A stretch of 64,000 nucleotides of DNA from Gonocerus acuteangulatus (GCA_946811695.1 OX328132.1:122462235-122526234); one strand, 5' to 3'; shown: positions 12,317 to 23,594, counted from the first letter of the stretch. Numbers and translations are program-made. The notes: generated by a model not told the origin, from the letters alone.

Positions 12317-12502
12317 TCAATATGTGGGCTGTCCATCTGTTACAAGTTCGGTCAGATCCACTGGTATGTCTACATTTTCTCGTCGTCTGCAATTTGTCAG
12401 TATATGTTTTATTGTGAGTATTTCGTTACATTTTGCACAAATAGGTCTGTTCTGTTCAGTCATATGGTGTCCGTGTCCAATACAGTACGACTTCTCCTAT
12501 CC
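12317..12502 (-). pseudogene. LINE RNase H C-terminal tail relic
   Basis: The minus-strand frame runs from a stop at 12502 to a TGA at 12317-12319 and includes YCIGHGHHMTEQNRPIC, AKCNEILTIKHILTNC and VDIPVDLTELVTDG. The R/C-IGH motif, then C-x2-C and x-T-I-x-H-I/L-L-x-x-C, then a DLxELL-like end is the typical C-terminus of the RNase H region of animal non-LTR retrotransposons (established pattern). The upstream part is missing. The 128-bp array at 41.5 kb is built from a related segment. Confidence 0.75.
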
Positions 12503-12551
12503 GTGTACCTCTCCTGCTAGATGCCCATTCCGCTACTGTTTGTGTTTCATT

Positions 12552-13020
12552 ACAAGAATGGCCTAGATTTGATGACACCGGGTATATACGGCATACCATG
12601 TTCGCGTGGAAAGAAATGCATAGGGCAGACTGGAAGACTGATTTCTAGCAGACTCCAAGAACACATTATGAAATACAGATACAAAAAGATTAGCAGTTGC
12701 AGAACACTTCATAACGAAGAATCATGACATCAAATTTAATAAAACTACAGTTATGGTCAAGGAATATAACACACGGGAAAGGATGATCCGGGAACAGAGA
12801 TGATGTTTCTAGATTCATTAAACTATGGACACCCGTCATACCGCGGAAGAAACAGGTTTTGATTGGCAGCGCGGAACCCAACATTCAGGTTTTCGAGATC
12901 AGGAAAAGCCGCCTTCCACCCTCACCAGGTATGAATAGGACCCGGACTACAAACGATCTTCATTCTCAGGAACTCAGAGGGAGCCGGCAGAATGTCTGGC
13001 GAAACACAATGACACGCTAA
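12552..13020 (+). pseudogene. Penelope-like element GIY-YIG endonuclease fragment
   Basis: The plus strand encodes LDLMTPGIYGIPCSRGKKC, IGQTGRLISSRLQEHIMKY and, after a frame change near 12690, AEHFITKNHDIKFNKTTVM and VKEYNTRERMIREQ. GIY at the start, the cysteine pair, then IGQTGR-x-x-x-x-R-x-x-EH are hallmarks of the GIY-YIG domain at the C-terminus of Penelope-like retroelements. The second half of the motif is altered (KKCIG instead of KVYIG). Stops and the frame change make it non-functional. The reverse transcriptase part is absent. Confidence 0.8.
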
Positions 13021-13671
13021 TATCCTGAAGACCTTAAAACAATAATTAACATGTACTGTGGAAGTCTACGAGAATCATTAATATCAATCATATTTGAAGT
13101 AATTATGGAATCATAATTGACATGGTAATACTGAAACCCAGTAGGGAAGTGAAGTTAATGCGTGGACGGACAAGTGCTCGCACTCAAGTGCTACTTGCTG
13201 TGAAGTGTAACAAGAGAATTACATAACTAAGCCGAAACATCAACGAAGATACAGAACTTCACCCATTACTCCTCTAAACTTCCTCTTACACAAGTCGAGA
13301 ACTTCACATGTAGCTTACTGCTAATTACAAAACAGAACAATTCCCTCACTTTAAATAAGAAAGAAAATCTCTGCTAAGCTAAATGAATTCTAAACATGAT
13401 CGCTCATTATTCAGAGATTTGTAGCAAATTTCGGGAGAATCTCTCTATTCAGGTTCTACTCATGAAAGAGTTTTTAAAATACCTTCAAATTTTTATATTT
13501 GCTTATATAATTTGAAGGAAGGTTAGAGTAACGGGCTTATCCAAGCTTAACACATTCACTGCCCATCAAAATTTTAAAACTTCCTCAGGAGCCAACTACT
13601 TTTTTTCTTATTTTCATTAATAAATAGCTAATAGTATAAAGCATAATGAGTTAAAATGCATTTCTAATGAC
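13021..13671. other. No gene recognised
   Basis: Downstream of the GIY-YIG fragment. It may include the element's 3' untranslated region: CTAAGCCGAAACATCAACG at about 13230 echoes the termini at 11.6-12 kb. No further motif. Confidence 0.35.
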
Positions 13672-13790
13672 GCTAACATCCGGTTTGAAGCACGCCCCTG
13701 GAGCCGGGGCGAGGGCACCGTGCGAAGTCTCACCCCGGTAGCCGGGGAGTGGGCACCAACTCGAGTCTCACGCCAGTTACCTGAAATGGT
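13672..13790. other. GC-rich island with short hairpins
   Basis: A GC-rich island in AT-rich DNA, with a self-complementary element CCTGGAGCCGGGG and a partly repeated half (CACCCCGGTAGCCGGGGAG). Two sub-blocks, each with CGGGG and GGGCACC, look like a diverged direct duplication of about 50 bp. No function assigned. Confidence 0.5.
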
Positions 13791-15519
13791 TCGTATCATT
13801 GTCTTTGTTGGGAAATCAAATACTGGTACAAATACCGATAAGGTGATATTATACTTATGCCCAAGTTAATATAATATGCTTTTATTGTATAAATAAACAC
13901 GCGATGTAGGTGTAATTTATTACGTTCTGCTGTAGGTGTAATTCTACGTTCTGCTTCTTATATCTTACTAACTAACATACTATTCTAATTACTGATTCCT
14001 ATATTTATACTAACAATTCTTACTTATAGTTACGAAATTGCAATATCAATTTTTTCGATTTCTAATTTACGAATCGATTTCTAAATCGTCATCAGAGGCA
14101 TTGGAAATTATGTCATGGATTTTTTGAAAATAAAGCGGTTTTCATTACTCTAAAAATATAAAATGACTACTGAACATTCAATAAAAAAAAAGTAAAATAC
14201 CTTTTTCTGATCTTTTCGTTTTTAGGGTGATGCCCGAACATCGTATCAGAATATTTTATTAGTATTTTTCTAAATTCTTTCTTCCATTTTTATAATTTTA
14301 TGACATAAATACTCATAATTTCGTATCTGAAGAAACAGGAGAGGAGATACTACTTTCTGTTCCGCTACGTTGACTTGTCGGCCCGAAAGTAGGAGACACT
14401 TTTCGGCCGACTAGTCAACGTAGCTTCACTTTCCGTAAATCGATTTATAGTAAACTGAGAAATATATTATAAAGAAGACATTAAAACGAATAATTATTCA
14501 TTTAATTAAACCAGAATTAAAGCAATGGGATCTGTTATAACTGTTATGAAGAGAATTTTTCTTACGTAAATATTATAAAAAATGACAACCTTAAATAAAA
14601 TCCATGACCGCTTTTGTTTTTTTCCACCACGCCCAGACATTCTAGGATCTAAAGAACAACGTTCCACAATAATTAACTCTACTGAATAATTATAAAAAGG
14701 TTTTACACATTTAATTTATTGTTATTGGATACTCGCGTAAATATTGAAGAAATTGTCGTAAAAAAGCAATTGATCTAGGACCGGGAAATATCAGAGAATA
14801 TATTACTATAATTTAACTTTTCTTCCTCTATGCGTAGTCATTGTAAATTATGTAAACTTATTCGCATAATATTAAAAAAAAAAAAAAAATTAGTTCTTTT
14901 TTATGACAATTGTTATTTTAAGATATAGTGCCTGAGTTAATGTTATTAGGACCCCCCCCCCCCCAAAAAAAACTAACGTTGAAAAAAAGAGGCCAATGAG
15001 TGAGTCGCCTGTATCTCAGAAACTATTCACTGTAGAATTATGTGCATTATGTAGAATTACACACAGTGTGCGTAGGCCGAAACTTGGCCTCACGCACTAC
15101 TGAGTGCCAAGATGATTGTTTTATGCACTTTTCTCCATTAAGAATAGATTAAGATCAATTGCAAGCCAGAAAATTCAATTTTTGTTTATAGGGCGATTTC
15201 CCAAAGCATTAAAAAATATTTAAAAGTAATAATAGTAGGTATTTTTTTATTTTAACGTCCAACTACCAGATGTGGTATCGAGAACGGGAGATATTGAATT
15301 TCTCTCCGCTTTTTGTCCATTTGACCCCCCTGTGCGTCGGAAGGGCATGTAGAGTGACAATAACCGATTTGGAGTTGATAGAATTCTGTGTTTAATTATT
15401 AACCTTCCGCTTTATACAATTGTATCGATTAACCCGCCCCACCTAATTGACCGATTTTCCTCATTTGCGTAATAATTGGTCATTATTTGTACACGATTTA
15501 TACCTTGTTTAAATGGGTG
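13791..15519. other. AT-rich DNA without recognisable gene
   Basis: A short direct duplication containing GTAGGTGTAATT occurs at about 13905 and 13932. There is an A-run at about 14873-14890 and a C-run followed by an A-run near 14952-14971. Nothing coding is recognised. Confidence 0.4.
14364..14424. repeat. 61-bp near-perfect hairpin
   Basis: Two 27-nt arms separated by AGGAGAC. The left arm starts GCTACGTTGACTTGTCGG and the right arm ends CCGACTAGTCAACGTAGC, with about three mismatches. The GC content of the stem contrasts with the AT-rich surroundings. It could be the two abutting termini of a collapsed inverted-repeat element or a stable RNA hairpin. Neither is proven. Confidence 0.8.
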
Positions 15520-16005
15520 ACGCATGCCAAGTTCGTCTAGGCCCTAGGGTCCTAGTTATGAGAATGCTGTATGCAAATTTGGTCTAGGTCGAAGGGTCCT
15601 AGTTATGGGGTTGATGTATGCCAGTTAATCTAGGCTGAAGGGTCCTAGAATGGCGTATTCCAAGTTGGTCTAGGCCGAAGGCTCCTTGTTATGGGGTTGG
15701 TGTACGCTGTGTTGGTCTAGGCTGAAGGGTCCTAGTTATGGGGTTCTTGTATGCCAAGGTGTTCTAGGCCGCAGGGTTCTAATCATGGGGTTGGTGTATG
15801 CCAAGTTGGTCTAGGCTAAAGGGTATTATTTATGGGCTTGGTGTATGCTGTTTTCGTCTAGGCCGTAGGGTCCTAGTTATGGGGTTGGCGTATGTCAAGT
15901 TGGTTTAGGCCGTAGGGTTCTACTTATGGGGTTGCTGTATGCGTGTTAGTCTAGACCGTATGGTCCTAGTTATGGGGTTAGTGTATGCCAAGTAGTCTAG
16001 GCCAG
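15520..16005. repeat. 47-bp minisatellite, about 10 diverged units
   Basis: Units of the type GGTCCTAGTTATGGGGTTGG then TGTATGCCAAGTTGGTCTAG then GCCGAAG, about 47 bp each. Units vary by several percent to tens of percent, so this is an older array than the 49-bp and 70-bp ones. Confidence 0.88.
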
Positions 16006-16888
16006 TTTGTACTATTAGTACCAATTCGTAACATACGGTCAAACGGTAGAACTTCAGATTCTGCCTGAATTTCGTCAATGTCTTGATCTATCGATATTTT
16101 GGCTTCCAAAATGTAGGAACCAAAAATAATTGATATATTTAAATTAAAAACTTGCTTCCAAATAATTTGAGTATGTAGATTATTGATTCATTATTTTTTT
16201 AAATGTGTTTTGGTCGTTTATTGATTAATATGTAACTTAATATTTCAGATTACTAAGCAGAAAAGTTTATTAAAGATTTGATGGTCTATTATAAAATAAT
16301 TTTAAATTGAATTTTGTGGGGAAGCGTTAAAATTCCGATTGAACGTGTTTTAACGTTTTCAGGGAAAGTCGAGTATAAGTTATGTAAAACCCTTCGACGA
16401 GGGTAAAGGATAATGTTATTCTGAGCATGAGCTGTATAGGATTAGTGGACTAGTCATCCCATGGGACCTTCATCCTAATCCTGCTTCATCTCCAGGCAGG
16501 AGGCTGACCGCCAGTTTTTAGTCTCCATCTCCTATCTTACCGACCTATAGTTCATTTACCTCCCCTTGTAATTAATATTCCTACGCCGACGTGGGCTTTG
16601 TTCTTTTCTCTAAAGAGAGGTTTGGTGACTGAGAGGGGTAGCCAGAATGGATTTGTGGAAAACGAAAGGGGGATGCGAAAAGAGAAAAGGAAGAGAGGGA
16701 GAGAAAGATGGAGTGTGAGATAGAGGGTAGGAAGAGAGAGAAAGAGTCAGAGAGAGGGAGATTAATAGGCGGTAGAAGAATGAGACGAAAAGAAGGGATA
16801 GAGGGAGGACGTGTAGAAGATATCAAGGGAGTGGGAGTTGTAAAGTGAATAATAAAGTGAGAATGATTGAATGGTGGGTGAGATGAGA
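16006..16888. other. Unassigned DNA with a purine-rich tract
   Basis: 16006-16580 shows no features. From about 16600 to 16885 the plus strand is strongly purine-rich (GAGAGAGAAAGA-type runs), which gives a long Ser/Leu/Pro-rich open frame on the minus strand that reflects composition only. The tract borders the 70-bp array. Confidence 0.6.
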
Positions 16889-17980
16889 GGTAGAGGATGA
16901 GCAAGAGGCAAGAGGGGGTAATTTATAAATTAAGAATGTTAGGGTGGTGTGTAGGATAGGTAGAGGATGAGCAAGAGGCAAGAGGGAGTAATTTATAAAT
17001 TAAGAATGTTAGGATGGTGTGTAGGATAGGTAGAGGATGAGCAAGAGGCAAGAGGGAGTAATTTATAAATTAAGAATGTTAGGATGTTGTGTTGGATAGG
17101 TAGAGGATGAGCAAGAGGCAAGAGGGAGTAATTTATAAATTAAGAATGTTAGGATGGTGTGTAGGATAGGTAGAGGATGAGCAAGAGGCAAGAGGGAGTA
17201 ATTGATAAATCAAGAATGTTAGGATGTTGTGTAGGATAGGTAGAGGATGAGCAAGAGGCAAGAGGGAGTAATTTATAAATTAAGAATGTTAGGATGGTGT
17301 GTAGGATAGGTAGAGGATGAGCAAGAGGCAAGAGGGAGTAATTTATAAATTAAGAATGTTAGGATGTTGTGTTGGATAGGTAGAGGATGAGCAAGAGGCA
17401 AGAGGGAGTAATTTATAAATTAAGAATGTTAGGATGTTGTGTTGGATAGGTAGAGGATGAGCAAGAGGCAAGAGGGAGTAATTTATAAATTAAGAATGTT
17501 AGGATGGTGTGTAGGATAGGTAGAGGATGAGCAAGAGGCAAGAGGGAGTAATTTATAAATTAAGAATGTTAGGATGGTGTGTAGGATAGGTAGAGGATGA
17601 GCAAGAGGCAAGAGGGAGTAATTTATAAATTAAGAATGTTAGGATGGTGTGTAGGATAGGTAGAGGATGAGCAAGAGGCAAGAGGGAGTAATTGATAAAT
17701 CAAGAATGTTAGGATGTTGTGTAGGATAGGTAGAGGATGAGCAAGAGGCAAGAGGGAGTAATTGATAAATTAAGAATGTTAGGATGGTGTGTAGGATAGG
17801 TAGAGGATGAGCAAGAGGCAAGAGGGAGTAATTGATAAATTAAGAATGTTAGGATGGTGTGTAGGATAGGTAGAGGATGAGCAAGAGGCAAGAGGGAGTA
17901 ATTTATAAATTAAGAATGTTAGGATGGTGTGTAGGATAGGTAGAGGATGAGCAAGAGGCAAGAGGGAGTAATTGATATAG
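16889..17980. repeat. 70-bp minisatellite, about 15.5 units
   Basis: Highly similar units begin GGTAGAGGATGAGCAAGAGG, pass through CAAGAGGGAGTAATTTATAA and end TTAGGATGGTGTGTAGGATA. The period is 70 bp. Variants (GTTGTGTTGG or GGTGTGTAGG; TTTATAAATT or TTGATAAATC) are shared by non-adjacent units. Open frames on the minus strand every 70 bp are products of the array. Confidence 0.95.
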
Positions 17981-19094
17981 CGAGAATATGTGGAATTTTT
18001 GTTATCTTATTTCCTGTGACTATTCATTTTTTTTATGCTGTACATATAATTTTGTTTATATTTATTTTGTTTCACTTATTTTGTTGACTTCGTTATTATA
18101 TTATTTATATATTTTTTCCTTTTTTTTTATTTTATTGTTTTTATTTTTTTAGGAATCTCCCAAATTTATGGAGGACGGACTTATGGCTATTCTTCGATGT
18201 TGAAAACACAAATGAATGAAATAAAATAAAATGTTCAATTTCATATAAGTATTGCTATGAAATCGGTAAATAAAATGTTACTATCCTTTTTAATGTGAAT
18301 ATTTAATTTTTCCTGGGGGGTTTAAATATAATTATTAATTCTAAGTGGGCTAATTGAATTTACCTAATGAAATCACATCAATTAACAATTTTTTTAGAGT
18401 CCTTCTTTATTTTTGTTTACTTATCCTTTTGATGAACATTCAAATAAAATTAAATATTTTGTTTTTTATTTTGTTTGTTCTAAATTACTGGACACTCAAA
18501 TGCACAATTTGTTTATTAAACATCTGTACAATATTTAAGTAAATTGGTTAAGTGTGATCAGTATATACAGGATCTTATTTATGATCTCACATAATGAAAT
18601 TTAAAAAATAAATAAGTAATGATAATAATATATACAAAAATTAATTACAAATAAAATTAAAATAAATAAATAAAAAGAAAAGAAATATGAAAAAAAAAAA
18701 GAATTAATATGATTAATAAAGAAAAAAAAAGAACAACATAAAAATAAATTACTAATGATAAAAAAAAAATAAAAATAAACACATCTGGCTAAATAAAAAA
18801 ATAAATAATCAAACTTTTAATTATGACACAGTTAAAATATTAGGTAAAGAGAGGAATAGCATAAAACGGAAATATACATATATTTCAGAACAGGAAAAAA
18901 TTAAATTATCTGGATAAAATGTTTTTTTTTTTTAACTTAATAGACTTTCCGATTATAAACTGAAAAATTTGGGAAATAGACATATATCCTGTAACAATTG
19001 ATTTTAAACAGCTGACGTACAGTAGCCAAGATTGGTCTTGTTGATCTAAACGTGGCCTGGCCTGCAGAGGATTCTCTCGGGTTAAACTGATACG
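17981..19094. other. Very AT-rich DNA, no gene recognised
   Basis: T-rich then A-rich low-complexity sequence, with an open frame at 18354-18542 that has only hydrophobic, compositionally biased residues. No motif. Confidence 0.45.
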
Positions 19095-19097
19095 TTA

Positions 19098-19908
19098 AGC
19101 TAGGTTTTCATGGGTCACTAAAACGAAAGCGTGCTCTCTTTTAATCTCGTTTTCGTGGTTCTTGCCTCATCAAAATCCAAGTGGGGATGTAGCGTGAGAT
19201 CGCACGTCCGTCCAAACGGCCACGAATCACGATTCAGTATTTGCTTGGAAATCATGGATTTTATAAGAAAGTTGTGGAGTTGTCGATAGGGTTTATAGTA
19301 GTATTTTGGCCCATATGTCAATAGAATGTCAAGAAATATTACAAAACGGAAGAAAAAGCGCTGGTTAGTAAGAGAATGGTTCCAAAAAAGGAGAAATTTC
19401 GGAGCAACAAATTTATTACATTTGGATCTGCGATCTGATTACCCTGAAGCTCCTGGCAATATGAACATCTTACATTCTTGAATTTGGCGTTGACTCGATT
19501 TCGTCCAAATCCTGGAATTTTCATCGCTTCGCAAATCCTTTTCACGGCAGCTAATCGCAAGTCCCCGTCATTATATTCTTTGCAAGATGGATCGTATCAA
19601 ATCCTCTCATTTACATATAATTCTAAACATTTCAAAGTTTCGTAATCTTGGATTTTAATTACGCGATACGATGGCTCCGACATCTCTTAATTTTAATTTT
19701 AAAAAACAAACACTTGTTGCATTGAGATCCCTGATGTGACTGGTGAGATCGTGACTAAGCTTGAAAATCAAACACGTTTAATACCGTTCATGAATTTGTC
19801 TGACACCCGATGACGTCCGAGGCGAACTCACGCCACCTCGTTCACACGAGGAAATTCCACGAAATCCATGGCCACGCTTTCGTATTGTTGGCCCATGAAG
19901 ACCTAGCT
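19098..19908 (-). mobile_element. PIF/Harbinger-type element with TTA target duplication
   Basis: The ends are inverted repeats: left AGCTAGGTTTTCATGGGTCA with CGAAAGCGTG inside, right (complement) AGCTAGGTCTTCATGGGCCA with CGAAAGCGTGG. They are flanked on both sides by TTA (19095-19097 and 19909-19911), the 3-bp TWA duplication expected of PIF/Harbinger elements. Length is 811 bp. It contains the MADF relic below but no DDE transposase, so it is an internally deleted, non-autonomous copy. Confidence 0.85.
19339..19683 (-). pseudogene. MADF/Myb-SANT-like DNA-binding protein relic
   Basis: From the ATG at 19683 downward the frame reads MSEPSYRVIKIQDYETLKCL and ELYVNERI, then a stop (about 19597), then YDPSCKEYNDGDLRLAAVKR, ICEAMKIPGFGRNRV and NAKFKNVRCSYCQEL. 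This is the MADF layout: an LIxLVxxRxxLYD-like first helix, a K-Y-D linker, an A-W/I-x-x-I third segment and VxxKFKNLRxxYxxEL. Harbinger elements usually carry such a protein as partner of their transposase. The in-frame stop and loss of downstream sequence make it non-functional. A second open frame at 19118-19321 may be another part of the same gene. Confidence 0.75.
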
Positions 19909-19911
19909 TTA

Positions 19912-20519
19912 AAGAGGCATGAAACATGTAGAGAAAAATAAAGGATTATCGATGTGTGATGTGTAGCTCATTATATTTGACCTTCCGCCACATTAAATTC
20001 ATAGTTATAGATAGGGTCACCATCTTATAATAAAAAATCTTGATATTTTTGTGTATATTATGCATATTTAGTGCAGTCTACTTTCTGGTATTTTCGAGTG
20101 TCTCCCGATTCCAGGAGGTTTGGCGAATAGCCTTCTAGGGAATAGGATCAATTAAATCCACAATTTCTGTATTTGGAATAACTGAGGGAGAAGAGTAAGC
20201 AGTACTAGGACATCAGCTTATGTCCACTCTGTACAATTCCAGCTGAACAATAGATCTCAGCTTTTCCTACGGATGAACTGATACGCCTAAATTATACTCT
20301 ATCTACTCAAAACCATTTTCCGCTTCACTTCTCGAGTGATCAGTAGTTCGGCTGCTCAACTACACCAGATTCTGTATTCGCTCAAACTTTCTACTTGACT
20401 GAACTTTATTTATCCATCGATCTATCATAATTGTTGTATTTCTGCTGAGATGTACAAATGTATCCATTCTGGTATAATAGTGTAATAAAATTTTAACAGT
20501 CAAACCAATCTCATCATGG
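19912..20519. other. No gene recognised
   Basis: Non-repetitive sequence between two mobile elements with no recognisable motif. Confidence 0.4.
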
Positions 20520-20650
20520 CTAGTTCTCATTTTCAAAAAGGTCAGACTCGCAGGAACTGCGTCATCTTAGCACGGTTCCGTTCATATCTCTAGTGCTATT
20601 AGTAAGGGAATAGTAGCAGTTATTGGTGGAGTTTGATCATTCGTGAAAAA

Positions 20651-21438
20651 TCTATATATATAAAAATCACGTGTCTGTCTGTTTTTCTGTTTGTTTGTTC
20701 CTTATACAAATCTACACCGTTTGACCGATTTTGACCAAACTTGGAATAATGGTAGGTCTTGATACGAGAAATCTCCTAGGCTAGGTCAAAAAAATCTACC
20801 AGCTGCTGTCTGTATGTTTGTCCCTTATACAAATCCACACCGTTCGTCCGATTTCGACTAAACTCGGTACACATGTAGATCTTAATCTGGGGAGTGTCGT
20901 AGGCTAAGTCAAAAACGTCTACCAGCTGTCTGTCTGTATGTTTGTCCCTTATACAAATCCACACCGTTCGTCCGATTTTGACTAAACTCGGCACGCATGT
21001 AGATCTTAATCTGAGGAGTGTCGTAGGCTAAGTCAAAAACGTCTACCAGCTGTCTGTCTGTATGTTTGTCCCTTATACAAATCCACACCGTTCGTCCGAT
21101 TTTGACTAAACTCGATACACAGGTAGATCTTAATCTGGGGAGTGCCGTAGGCTAGGTCAAAAAAACCTACCAGCTGTCTGTCTGTATGTTTGTCCCTTAT
21201 ACAAATCCACACCGTTAGACCAATTTTTACGAAACTTGGTATACATGCATGTCTTGATACGGGGGGTGTTATAGGTTAGGTCAAAGTCGTCTAGGACTCA
21301 CAGTTGGGAGGCGACGGGTTCATAACAGTTACAGATTCGTGTTATTAGATTTTAATAAAACTTATTTGGTGTCTAATTTATTTAGGCTTTTCTATACGCA
21401 GAAAGTAGGCGTAGCATGGCACGCCGGGTAACGGCTAG
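20651..21438 (+). mobile_element. Helitron, non-autonomous, copy 1
   Basis: Begins TCTATATATATAAAAATCAC and ends CGCCGGGTAACGGCTAG. A family C copy at 53343-53512 lacks this insert and reads GTGAAAAATATAAAACATAA across the site. The insert therefore lies exactly between A and T, starts with TC, ends with CTAG and makes no target duplication. Those are the Helitron hallmarks. Internally it holds about five tandem 124-bp units carrying CTTATACAAATCCACACCGT. No Rep/helicase is encoded. Confidence 0.85.
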
Positions 21439-21484
21439 TATAAAATAAAATTTCGAAGGGAAAATAGGTTTAAGGCGCCACAAC

Positions 21485-21552
21485 AGGAAACCGCTTAGGA
21501 AACCGCTTAGGAAACCGCTTAGGAAACCGCTTAGGAAACCGCTTAGGAAACT
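21485..21552. repeat. 12-bp tandem repeat
   Basis: About six units of GGAAACCGCTTA, the last diverging to GGAAACTGTTTC. It lies inside the family C element. Confidence 0.9.
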
Positions 21553-21755
21553 GTTTCCTGTTCCTTGCCGACAATCTTGCTTTTGTTTTATATTCCATTG
21601 GAATATGTGTTTATTACAATACGTGTGTACATGTGTACATTTTTCACGAATAATGTATACAAAGTAATAACTGTTTGTGTTCTAAGTCTTCTAAATGACA
21701 CTGGGGATATGAACGGAACCGCGCTAAGATAATGGAGTTCCTGTGAGTCGGAAAT

Positions 21756-22289
21756 TATTTTTTACCCTCCCAAGCCTTATTTTTCAAATTGGTCAGTGTG
21801 ATTTCACTGTCTTTCAGGAAAAACGGCCATACAATTCCGTTTTTCAAGCTGCGAGATAGAATCAATCCACTTCTATTAAGAGATAAATTCACTGTTAGTA
21901 GCAAAGTTTTATTAATGAGACCTTGAAAGGATTTAAACTCAGAGTTAATTAACGCTAAAAAAACAAAGTTAGTCGGAGTTAATCCCGTTTTAATAACGCG
22001 CTGAAGATATAATGAAGCACATAAATGGAAGGAAGTTAGAAAAATAAATCCCAGTTCCAGAGAGAAAGGGGAAAAGCCTATAAACTTAAGTCAAATTAAA
22101 AGTTAAATTATTGTTGGAGAAAGTGGGGGTTGTATTGAATTTGTGGATTGAGGTAAGAGGTTGTTGAATGCACAATGGATTAAAGTGGTTTCGATAAAAA
22201 ACCTTTGGGATGGTTTTATTTTGAGAGAACACTTTGGAATAACGGGAAACCCCAATTATAATCCACTACAGACCGTTGGAGGGAAATGG
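21756..22289. other. No gene recognised
   Basis: AT-rich sequence with no motif. Open frames over 22161-22540 run into the adjacent array and are not supported. Confidence 0.4.
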
Positions 22290-22458
22290 AGTGGACGGTT
22301 CCCTGGCATGGGACGGTTCCTTTGCATGGGATGGTTCCTTTGCAGGGGACGGTTCCCTTGCATAGGACGGGTCCTTTGCATGGGATGGTTCCCTTGCATG
22401 GAATCGTTCCTTTGAAGATGATGGTTTCTTTCCTTAGGATGGTTCCTTTGCAGGGGAT
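22290..22458. repeat. 20-bp minisatellite
   Basis: About eight units of GGACGGTTCCTTTGCATGGG with substitutions. The unit also contains GGTTCC, and the array abuts the 85-bp array at 22459. Confidence 0.88.
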
Positions 22459-23175
22459 GGTAATAGGAATGAGGCATTATGTCCAAGAGCCACTAACTGG
22501 TATTACTCCAGCTCTGGAATCTGGGAGAGGACGCCGCTAAATAGGTAATAGGAATGAGGCATTATGTCCAAGAGCCACTAACTGGTATTACTCCAGCTCT
22601 GGAATCTGGGAGAGGACGCCGCTAAATAGGTAATATGAATGAGCCATTATGTCCAAGAGCCACTAACTGGTATTACTCCAGCTCTGGAATCTGGAAGAGG
22701 ACGCCGCTAATTAGGTAATAGGAATGAGGCATTATGTCCAAGAGCCACTAACTGGTATTGCTCCAGCTCTGGAATCTGGGAGAGGACGCCGATAAATAGG
22801 TAATAGGAATGAGGCATTATGTCCAAGAGCCACTAACTGCTATTGTTCCAGCTCTAGAATCTGGAAGAGGACGCCGCTAATTAGGTAATAGGAATGAGGC
22901 ATTATGTCCAGGAGCCACTAACTGCTGTTGCTTTAGCTCTAGAATCTGGGAGAGGAGGGCACTAAATAGGTAATAGGAATGAGGCATTATGTCCAGGAGC
23001 CACTAACTGCTATTGCTCCAGCTCTGGAATCTGGGAGAGGAGGGCACTAAATAGGTAATAGGAATCAGGCATTATGTCCAGGAGCCACTAACTGCTATTG
23101 CTCCAGCTGTGAAATCTGGGAGAGGAGGCCACTAAATAGTTAATAGGAATGAGGCATTATGTCCAGGAGCCACCG
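22459..23175. repeat. 85-bp minisatellite, about 8.4 units
   Basis: Units start GGTAATAGGAATGAGGCATT and contain GTCCAAGAGCCACTAACTGG and GGAATCTGGGAGAGGACGCC. The period is 85 bp at the left. Units become more diverged to the right (GGAGGGCAC instead of GGACGCCGC). Confidence 0.93.
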
Positions 23176-23560
23176 ACTGGCAGGAGGTTATCTTCAATGG
23201 GAGTGGCGATATAAATGAGAAACATTAAGAGAGGGCGGTGGTTGGAACAGCTCTGGAATTAGAATGACATAATTGGGCCTTTCATCTTAGCCGCTCCTTC
23301 CCTTTAATCTTGTCACCTCACCCCTCTCCCTCGCCCCCTCTCCCTCTCGCCCTCACTCCCTCTGTCTCTCACACCCTCTCTCCCTCTCCCCCTCCCCTCA
23401 TCCCTCCTCTTTCCCGCTCTATACCTCCTTATTATCTACTGTCCCATTAACAATTAAAAAAACTCTTTTTTTGACTCTTCAATTCCCACTTTACTCGTGT
23501 TCAAAGTTTCCAGGGTAATATAAAACCTTCTTTAAACATTTTAATCTCGAATACGATCTA
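23176..23560. other. CT-rich tract and flanking DNA
   Basis: 23310-23425 is a pyrimidine-rich CCCTCTCCCTC-type tract on the plus strand. The rest is unassigned. Confidence 0.6.
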
Positions 23561-23594
23561 GGTGGCGCTAATCACCGAGATGTAGATGCGCCGT

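Larger units (their letters stand above)
20520..21755. mobile_element. Family C TIR element split by a Helitron
   Basis: Inverted termini of about 55 bp: left AGACTCGCAGGAACTGCGTC then ATCTTAGCACGGTTCCGTTC, right the complement of GGAACCGCGCTAAGATAATG then GAGTTCCTGTGAGTCGG. Without the inserted Helitron (20651-21438) and a 12-bp tandem expansion (21485-21552) the element is about 0.4 kb. It has no coding frame. Related termini occur at 32200-32275, 37085-37150, 40500-40570, 47245-47290, 53343-53512, 54366-54410, 61860-61925 and 62870-62899. The transposon class is unknown. Confidence 0.65.

Noticed and set aside
16581..16904. 107-residue minus-strand frame rich in Ser, Leu and Pro
   Set aside because: It is antisense to a purine-rich tract. 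Composition explains the openness, and it runs into the 70-bp array.
22161..22540. Two 84-residue plus-strand frames and a minus-strand frame
   Set aside because: They are read through the 20-bp minisatellite and start of the 85-bp array.
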